This document shows, piece by piece, positions 5,338-9,180 of a stretch of DNA of 9,180 bases. Every line of letters begins with the position of its first letter. The stretch's first letter is position 1. The translations under genes and the position numbers were made by a program. Under the pieces are notes generated by a model. That model worked only from the letters and a program-made list of their open reading frames with translations. It had not been told where the DNA came from and ran no database searches. Source of the DNA: CAYHWE01 sp964360445. Lineage in GTDB: Bacteria > Patescibacteriota > Patescibacteriia > Patescibacteriales > JAKAJF01. Where the stretch lies: NCBI GenBank assembly GCA_964360445.1, contig CAYHWE010000036.1, positions 1 to 9,180 on the forward strand, given 5' to 3'.

Positions 5338-5366
5338 AAAAAAAATCTCCTTTCGGAGATTTTTTT
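5338..5366 (-). terminator. Intrinsic terminator downstream of rpmE
   Basis: TCTCC (5347-5351) pairs with GGAGA (5356-5360) around a 4-base loop. The stem is extended by flanking A and T runs (A at 5338-5346). On the minus strand this gives a hairpin followed by nine T residues, a strong intrinsic terminator about 20 bases past the rpmE stop. Confidence 0.8.
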
Positions 5367-5383
5367 GTATTTTTATATCGAAT

Positions 5384-5674
5384 TTATTTCTTCCCAGTCT
5401 TCTTTTCCGCTTTAGTCTTAGCCTTTGTCGCTCTTTTGGCTGTTTTGCTTTTGTGAGTAACGGTAACTGATTTTTTTGCTTCCAATTTAGCCTGGAATTT
5501 TTCTACGCGGCGGGCAGTGTCTACTAATTTCTGTTTGCCTGTATAGAAAGGATGGCAGGCAGAGCATAATTCAACTTTCAATTCAGGCAAAGTTGAACCG
5601 GTAACAAAAGCATTGCCGCAAGCGCAGGTTACTTTAGATTCAGCGTAATATTTTGGGTGGATGTCTTTTTTCAT
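5384..5674 (-). CDS. rpmE: 50S ribosomal protein L31, zinc-binding type, with Lys-rich tail
   Basis: L31 is a small protein of the large subunit that helps bridge the subunits. The start MKKDIHPKYY and the body VELCSACHPFYTGKQKLVDTARRVEKF are diagnostic. Cysteines 17, 19, 37 and 40 (TCACGN and LCSACH) form the zinc site of the C+ type. The conserved part ends near residue 67. The rest (about 68-96) is a Lys/Ala/Thr-rich extension ending in KAEKKTGKK, making 96 residues against about 70 in most bacteria; such disordered basic tails usually bind rRNA. TAAGAAG lies shortly before the ATG and is a weak SD. It has its own promoter and terminator. rpmE commonly lies next to prfA and prmC, which are on the same strand 2.3 kb away here. 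Confidence 0.96.
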   Translation of the reverse strand: MKKDIHPKYYAESKVTCACGNAFVTGSTLPELKVELCSACHPFYTGKQKLVDTARRVEKFQAKLEAKKSVTVTHKSKTAKRATKAKTKAEKKTGKK

Positions 5675-5729
5675 ATCTTCTTAAATAAATAAAAACAGGT
5701 CATGTCTTGAGCTGTTGTATATGGTATTT

Positions 5730-5758
5730 ATATTAGCATAAGGTTTAATTTTTGGCAA
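5730..5758 (-). promoter_or_regulatory. rpmE promoter
   Basis: On the minus strand TTGCCA (5758-5753) and TAATAT (5735-5730) are separated by exactly 17 bases, with TG one base before the -10. The leader to the rpmE ATG would be about 50 bases. It is the best minus-strand match in the rpmE-rpsB gap. Confidence 0.65.
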
Positions 5759-5765
5759 GTATTCC

Positions 5766-5807
5766 AAATCCCCCCACCCCCTTTGTCAAGGGGGCTTTTC
5801 TGGATTT
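5766..5807. repeat. C-rich palindromic repeat, intergenic copy
   Basis: CCCCCTT (5777-5783) pairs with AAGGGGG (5788-5794) around TGTC. The element is bounded by AAATCC (5766-5771) and its complement GGATTT (5802-5807). It is nearly the same as the copy inside prmC at 1489-1526. Its right end overlaps the predicted rpsB -35 box by two bases. Confidence 0.75.
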
Positions 5808-5834
5808 GACAAATTTTCCTTATTATTATATTCT
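5806..5834 (+). promoter_or_regulatory. rpsB-tsf promoter
   Basis: A perfect TTGACA (5806-5811) is followed after 17 bases by TATTCT (5829-5834). This would give an rpsB leader of about 200 bases, consistent with a regulated ribosomal-protein transcript. A second exact TATAAT lies at 5874-5879 but lacks a -35 box at the right distance. Confidence 0.6.
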
Positions 5835-5845
5835 ATTTACATAAA

Positions 5846-5868
5846 TATCAGGCAAAAAAGGCCTGATA
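5846..5868 (+). promoter_or_regulatory. Hairpin early in the rpsB leader
   Basis: TATCAGGC (5846-5853) and GCCTGATA (5861-5868) form a perfect 8-bp stem with a 7-base loop, starting about 5 bases after the predicted transcription start. AAATTTTATAATTTTT follows, so it could be a weak attenuator, a protein-binding element, or an operator for the TATAAT at 5874. Its role is inference. Confidence 0.4.
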
Positions 5869-5950
5869 AATTTTATAATTTTTAATAAAAATCTCTCATA
5901 CCCCTTAATTTTCCTTCAAAATGGCTACATTTTGGGTCGGGGGTAGAGGA

Positions 5951-6026
5951 CTAAACCCGCCTTCGCTACGCCGAAGCTCGCTCTCGCGAGCGGAGGCGAG
6001 CTTCGCCTTATAGCTACGGCGTGGTG
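5951..6026. repeat. GC-rich palindromic repeat just before rpsB
   Basis: CGAAGCTCGC (5972-5981) and GCGAGCTTCG (5996-6005) form a 10-bp inverted repeat with a nested CTCGCGAG (5983-5990). CTTCGCTACGCC on the left is echoed by GCTACGGCG (6013-6021) on the right. The composition is far more GC-rich than the surrounding sequence. The pattern resembles dispersed elements I have seen in Parcubacteria-type genomes. It ends a few bases before the rpsB SD (AAAGGAAG, 6029-6036). Confidence 0.65.
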
Positions 6027-6043
6027 ACAAAGGAAGAAAAAAT

Positions 6044-6742
6044 ATGACAAAAATTCCAACAATCGAAGAGATGTTGAAGGCTGGTATGCACTTCGGACAT
6101 CGCACATCTAAATGGCATCCAAAAATGGCTCCGTTCATCTTTACCTCAAGAAACGGCGTCCATATCATCGATCTGACTAAGACTGCGCAGAAACTTGAAG
6201 AGGCTTTGAATTTTATAAAAAAGAATGTTTCCGAGGGCAAGGCGGTCCTGTTCGTAGGCACCAAGGACCAAGTAAAAGCTGAAATGAAGGCTATGTCTAT
6301 CGAAGCCGGCGTCCCTTATGTTACGGAAAAATGGCTGGGCGGATTTTTGACAAATTTTCCTGTAATCAAAAAATTGATCAAGAAATATAAGGATCTTCAG
6401 GAAAAGAAGATGACAGGAAAATTGGATAAATACACTAAAAAAGAAAGATTGGATATCGATAGGGAAATTTCAAAACTAGAAGCAAGGGTAGGCGGCCTTG
6501 TTGATCTTAATAAGATCCCTGACGCTATGTTCATCTGGGATATCAAGAAAGAAAAGACAGCTTTGGCAGAAGCAAAAAAGAAAAATATCCCGGTTATTGC
6601 TGTCTGCGATACCAATGTAAATCCGGATGGAATCGATTATATCATTCCGGCAAACGATGACGCTTCAAAGACTATCAAGCTTGTAATGAATACAGTCAAA
6701 GAGGCAGTCGTTGAGGCAAGGGAAGCAGCAGCCAAAAAGTAA
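6044..6742 (+). CDS. rpsB: 30S ribosomal protein S2
   Basis: S2 binds the small subunit late in assembly, on the solvent side near protein S1 in other bacteria. The 232 residues match the bacterial family. Diagnostic blocks are MLKAGMHFGHRTSKWHPKM (about 10-28), IIDLTKTAQKLEEAL (41-55), LFVGTKDQ (68-75), the ...EKWLGGFLTNF... loop (about 98-108), IPDAMFIWD (159-167), IPVIAVCDTNVNPDGIDYII (184-203) and PANDDASKTI (204-213). The coiled-coil arm lies between about 115 and 155. AAAGGAAG at 6029-6036 is a good SD seven bases before the ATG. It is co-oriented with tsf, the near-universal rpsB-tsf pair, so one transcript is expected from the promoter at 5806. The C-terminus is short and Ala/Lys-rich. 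An AT-rich repeat begins directly at the stop codon. Confidence 0.98.
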   Translation: MTKIPTIEEMLKAGMHFGHRTSKWHPKMAPFIFTSRNGVHIIDLTKTAQKLEEALNFIKKNVSEGKAVLFVGTKDQVKAEMKAMSIEAGVPYVTEKWLGGFLTNFPVIKKLIKKYKDLQEKKMTGKLDKYTKKERLDIDREISKLEARVGGLVDLNKIPDAMFIWDIKKEKTALAEAKKKNIPVIAVCDTNVNPDGIDYIIPANDDASKTIKLVMNTVKEAVVEAREAAAKK

Positions 6743-6850
6743 TTTTCAATTTTCAATTATCAATTTTCAAACAATGTCTCATTTTTAATTTTTTAATTAG
6801 AAATTAAGTCATTGAAAATTGTTTAGAAATTAAAAATTAGAAATTAATAA
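6741..6850. repeat. AT-rich AATTGAAAATTG-type repeat filling the rpsB-tsf spacer
   Basis: Starting in the rpsB stop codon, units of AATTTTCAATTTTCAATTAT are followed by CAATTTTCAA (6761-6770), whose exact complement TTGAAAATTG lies at 6812-6821, and then by repeated TTAGAAATTA-type units. The inverted arrangement around a 41-base centre suggests a mobile palindromic element. Related units sit inside prmC at 1325-1369. It covers nearly all of the 127-base spacer between two co-transcribed genes. Confidence 0.7.
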
Positions 6851-6869
6851 TTTTATTATACGTACTCAT

Positions 6870-7691
6870 ATGGAGAACATTAAACAATTACGTGAAAAAA
6901 CAGGGGCTGGAATGGTTGAATGCAAGAAGGCTTTGGAAGAAGCTGGCGGCGATATTGAGAAGGCTGTTGAAATATTAAGGAAGAAAGGGATTGCCAAGGC
7001 GGCAAAAAGAGGCGATCGCGAAACTCAGGAAGGTATCATAAAAATCGCTGTCAATGAAACAAATAACGAAGGTTACATCGTTGAAGTGAATGCTGAAACT
7101 GACTTCGTTGTGCGCAATAGCCAATTCCAAGAGCTGTCTGAAAAGATTTTGGATATCGTAAAGACAAAAAGGATCGGCGACCGTGAAGAATTGATGGCTG
7201 CCGAAATGGACGGAAAAACAGTGAAAGAAGAAATCGATGCCTTGAGCGGAGTTATCGGCGAAAAGCTCGATGTCAAAAAATGCAATGTTTTGGCGGGCGG
7301 CACTGTTGTCGCTTACTCTCATATGGGCGGCAAGATCGGCGTTCTGGTCGCTCTGGATAAGGCGGGACGGGAAGAAATCGGACGCGATATCGCCATGCAG
7401 ATCGCGGCTACGAATCCGAGATATATTTCTCCGGAACAGGTTTCAGAGGATGATATAAACAAAGAAAAAGAGATTTATGCCGAGCAGTTAAGAAAAGAAG
7501 GCAAGCCTGAAAACATGATTGAAAAAATCCTTGCCGGAAAGATCAATAAATATTTTGAAGAAGTCTGCCTGATAAAACAGGAATTCATCAAAGACGAAAG
7601 CAAGAAAGTCTTCGATGTATTAGGGGATGTCAAAATAGAAAAATTCATCATTTATAGCTTAACAGGTTCATCTAACTCTTGCGGAATATAG
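6870..7691 (+). CDS. tsf: Translation elongation factor EF-Ts
   Basis: EF-Ts exchanges GDP for GTP on EF-Tu. The N-terminal UBA-like domain is clear: IKQLREKTGAGMVECKKAL (4-22) and GGDIEKAVEILRKKG (26-40). TDFV (77-80), whose Asp and Phe contact the EF-Tu magnesium site in the known complex, is intact. The core continues with AYSHMGGKIGVLVAL (148-162) and DIAMQIAATNPRYI (173-186). The C-terminal module has CLIKQEFIKD (233-242) and VKIEKFIIY (254-262). At 273 residues it is close to the usual length. The tail after IIY (SLTGSSNSCGI) is unlike the family's short ending and may be sequence gained by loss of an earlier stop. No SD precedes ATG 6870, because the upstream spacer is occupied by a repeat. 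Transcription presumably comes from the rpsB promoter. Confidence 0.97.
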   Translation: MENIKQLREKTGAGMVECKKALEEAGGDIEKAVEILRKKGIAKAAKRGDRETQEGIIKIAVNETNNEGYIVEVNAETDFVVRNSQFQELSEKILDIVKTKRIGDREELMAAEMDGKTVKEEIDALSGVIGEKLDVKKCNVLAGGTVVAYSHMGGKIGVLVALDKAGREEIGRDIAMQIAATNPRYISPEQVSEDDINKEKEIYAEQLRKEGKPENMIEKILAGKINKYFEEVCLIKQEFIKDESKKVFDVLGDVKIEKFIIYSLTGSSNSCGI

Positions 7692-7701
7692 TGTAATCCG
7701 A

Positions 7702-7731
7702 AATTCAATCCGCCCTTTGGCGGATTGAATT
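7702..7731 (+). terminator. Terminator of the rpsB-tsf operon
   Basis: AATTCAATCCGCC (7702-7714) and GGCGGATTGAATT (7719-7731) form a perfect 13-bp stem with a 4-base CTTT loop, beginning 10 bases after the tsf stop. The following ATTTACGAATTTATTG is T-rich but not a clean T run, so some read-through is possible. Confidence 0.75.
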
Positions 7732-7747
7732 ATTTACGAATTTATTG

Positions 7748-7829
7748 TGTCATTTCGAATGAGCGGCAGCGAGTGAGAAATCTCGGTAAACGCATCGGAT
7801 GAGATCTCTCGCATCCGCTCGAGATGACA
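7748..7829. repeat. TGTCATTTCGA-type palindromic repeat upstream of the PSP1 gene
   Basis: The element begins TGTCATTTCGAATGAGCGG and ends CCGCTCGAGATGACA, which are imperfect inverted complements; GAGAAATCTC and GAGATCTCTC lie inside. TGTCATTTCGA...GAGATGACA elements like this are widespread in environmental bacterial genomes, including Patescibacteria. The 82 bases fill most of the spacer between the tsf terminator and the next gene. Confidence 0.7.
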
Positions 7830-7841
7830 AACAGGATTATC

Positions 7842-8684
7842 ATGCGTATAGCACAAATACAATTTTTCCAGTGGGATAAGGTTTATAACTTTGACCAGAA
7901 CGGCCTTAATATAAAGAAAGGCGATAAGGTTGTCGTAAAGACGGACCTTGGGCTTGAAGTCGGGGAGGTTATAAAAATTACAGAAGGCTGTAACGGATGT
8001 TCATCCGGCGATGCGTCTGGCGATCAGGGATTAAAGCTTGTTTTGCGCTTGGCGACAGAGCAGGATCTTGAAAAAGTCGCCACGGAAGACGATAAGAATG
8101 GGGCTTTGGATTTCTGTAAAAGAACGGCGGAAAGGCTCAGTTTGGAAATGAAAGTCGTTGACGTTCATTTTTCTTTTGACGGCTCCCGCATGACATTCGC
8201 GTTTATAGCGGATGGCCGGGTAGATTTCCGCGAATTGGTAAAAGAACTGACCCGCCATTTCAACCGCACGATCAGGATGCAGCAGGTAGGTATCAGGGAC
8301 GAAGCGAAGGTTATGGGCGATTGCGGACCGTGCGGAAGAAAATTATGCTGTTCAAGCTTCTTGGCCAATATGATCTCAATAACATCGGAAATGGCGGAAG
8401 CGCAGCAGATCGCTCATCGCGGCTCAGACAGGCTTTCCGGATGCTGTGGCAGATTAAAATGTTGTTTATCTTACGAGATAGAAGGATATGAGTATCTAAG
8501 AGGGAAGATGCCGCCGATGGGAGCGCGCGTTAACGTTGACGGAGCGCGGGGAATTGTTGTCGGTTATCATGTATTAAAACAATCGGTTGACGTTGAATTC
8601 GCCCCGGAAAAAGAAGGGGACAGGCCGGTTGTCATAGAGGTTGATCTGACAAGAAAAAATAGAGAGGGGTGCACTCATAAATAG
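7842..8684 (+). CDS. PSP1 domain protein, RicT (YaaT) family
   Basis: The 280-residue protein matches the PSP1/RicT family. The N-terminal part has KKGDKVVVKTDLGLEVGEV (25-43), then a domain with the signature VGIRDEAKVMGDCGPCGRKLCC (149-170) and a second cluster SGCCGRLKCCLSYE (199-212), followed by a small beta domain (PPMGARVNVDGARGIVVGYH). In Bacillus RicT works with RicA and RicF in a complex carrying iron-sulfur clusters that affects RNase Y-dependent mRNA maturation. Eight clustered cysteines (161, 164, 169, 170, 201, 202, 207, 208) could bind such a cluster; an extra CNGC (50-53) is also seen. The start at 7842 fits the family beginning MRIAQIQFF; ATG 7824 lies inside a repeat. AGG six bases before the ATG is a weak SD. 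No promoter is evident, so read-through from tsf may contribute. Confidence 0.9.
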   Translation: MRIAQIQFFQWDKVYNFDQNGLNIKKGDKVVVKTDLGLEVGEVIKITEGCNGCSSGDASGDQGLKLVLRLATEQDLEKVATEDDKNGALDFCKRTAERLSLEMKVVDVHFSFDGSRMTFAFIADGRVDFRELVKELTRHFNRTIRMQQVGIRDEAKVMGDCGPCGRKLCCSSFLANMISITSEMAEAQQIAHRGSDRLSGCCGRLKCCLSYEIEGYEYLRGKMPPMGARVNVDGARGIVVGYHVLKQSVDVEFAPEKEGDRPVVIEVDLTRKNREGCTHK

Positions 8685-8717
8685 AAAAAAACCGCGCTCA
8701 AAAGGCGCGGTTTTTTT
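8685..8717 (+). terminator. Intrinsic terminator after the PSP1 gene
   Basis: CCGCGC (8692-8697) pairs with GCGCGG (8705-8710), flanked by seven A (8685-8691) and seven T (8711-8717), giving a 13-bp stem with a 7-base loop. It starts directly after the stop codon and works in both directions. Confidence 0.88.
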
Positions 8718-8732
8718 ATTCTTTTAAAAATA

Positions 8733-8741
8733 TGATATAAT
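8733..8741 (+). promoter_or_regulatory. gap promoter, extended -10
   Basis: TGATATAAT contains a consensus TATAAT (8736-8741) with TG one base upstream. No good -35 box is present; that region is the T run of the preceding terminator. The predicted leader is about 40 bases and has no SD before the gap ATG. Confidence 0.6.
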
Positions 8742-8788
8742 GATTATGCATTATGCTTTTGTCTATTTTAAACATAAAAAATAAAAAT

Positions 8789-9180
8789 ATGAACATTGCC
8801 ATCAACGGTTTCGGACGCATCGGCCGGGCCACATTCAAGGCTTTGCTTGAGAAGGAAAATATAAATATCGTCGCAATCAATGATTTGACCGGAACGGACA
8901 TTTTGGCGCATTTGTTGAAATACGACAGCTGTTACGGCGTTTACAAGAAAGAAATAGGCTTTACGCAGGACGGCCTTATTGTGGACGGAAAAAAATTCAA
9001 AGTCATTGCCGAAAAGGAGCCGAATAAATTGCCATGGAAAGAATTGGGCGTTGATATTGTCATTGAAAGCACCGGCAGGTTTACGAAAAAAGAAGACGCG
9101 CAGTCGCATATTGAGGCGGGCGCGAAAAAAGTTATTATTTCCGCCCCAGGAAAAGGGGATGTGAAAACGATCGTTTTGGG
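8789..9180 (+). CDS. gap: Glyceraldehyde-3-phosphate dehydrogenase, N-terminal part (3' cut by window edge)
   Basis: GAPDH oxidises glyceraldehyde 3-phosphate with NAD(P) and phosphate in glycolysis. Only 130 codons of about 335 are in the window; the frame is open to the edge. The start MNIAINGFGRIGR is the dinucleotide-binding loop, followed by INIVAINDLTGTDILAHLLKYDS (a little shorter than usual), GLIVDGKKFKVIAEKEPNKLPW, the family's VIESTGRFTKKEDAQSHIEAGAKKVIISAPGKGD block, and IVLG. Asp in AINDL is the residue that favours NAD in known enzymes, so NAD use is likely. The catalytic SCTTN lies beyond the edge. The start ATG 8789 fits the family but has no SD, like tsf and prfA. It is preceded by a strong terminator and its own extended -10 promoter, so it starts a new transcription unit. 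Confidence 0.96.
   Translation, partial: MNIAINGFGRIGRATFKALLEKENINIVAINDLTGTDILAHLLKYDSCYGVYKKEIGFTQDGLIVDGKKFKVIAEKEPNKLPWKELGVDIVIESTGRFTKKEDAQSHIEAGAKKVIISAPGKGDVKTIVL

Noticed and set aside
5921..6013. 30-codon upstream open frame (MATFWVGGRG...) in the rpsB leader
   Set aside because: There is no SD, most of it is translated repeat, and the ATG lies inside a stem; regulation by a leader peptide cannot be supported.
5905..6264. Minus-strand open frame opposite the rpsB start
   Set aside because: It runs through the GC-rich repeat and the antisense of S2; its sequence is typical repeat translation.
1..9180. CRISPR array, tRNA or rRNA genes
   Set aside because: I saw no regularly spaced direct repeats and no cloverleaf or rRNA-like sequence; the repeats present are dispersed palindromes.

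Overview
The window looks like chromosome from a member of Candidatus Patescibacteria (Candidate Phyla Radiation, Parcubacteria-like). This is inferred from lean housekeeping genes, a type IV pilin-like protein with a short leader, a DUF3048 protein, many start codons without a Shine-Dalgarno (SD) site, and abundant short palindromic repeats, some inside coding sequence. All identified genes fit the standard code; TAA and TAG stops predominate.

Layout. 1-1000 (+): the 3' end of a DUF3048 (YerB-like) gene, overlapped by a prepilin-like gene. 1017-3063 (-): prfA then prmC, i.e. release factor 1 and the methyltransferase that modifies the release-factor GGQ loop. 3048-3437 (-): an N-terminal remnant of a tyrosine recombinase abutting prfA. 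3524-4258 (+): an AT-rich orphan SAM methyltransferase. 4417-4817 (+): a two-gene unit encoding a three-helix membrane peptide and a 51-residue cysteine-rich zinc-ribbon-like protein, both with consensus SD sites. 4925-5272 (-): a 115-residue charged helical protein of unknown function with its own promoter. 5384-5674 (-): rpmE (L31). 6044-7691 (+): rpsB and tsf. 7842-8684 (+): a PSP1/RicT-family protein. 8789-9180 (+): the start of gap (GAPDH), cut by the window edge.

The core is a translation cluster: L31, RF1, PrmC, S2 and EF-Ts. rpmE, prfA and prmC share a strand and are often neighbours in other bacteria. Here about 2.3 kb of accessory DNA with an integrase fragment lies between rpmE and prfA, so I infer an insertion hotspot. 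The 369-base gap between rpmE and rpsB holds divergent promoters, hairpins and two repeats.

The most unusual signal is the repeats. At least four families occur in 9 kb. Two of them sit in frame inside prmC at three places, adding about 40 residues to the enzyme. Others fill the rpsB leader, the rpsB-tsf spacer and the region before the PSP1 gene. Second in interest is the small cysteine-rich/membrane protein pair in the island.
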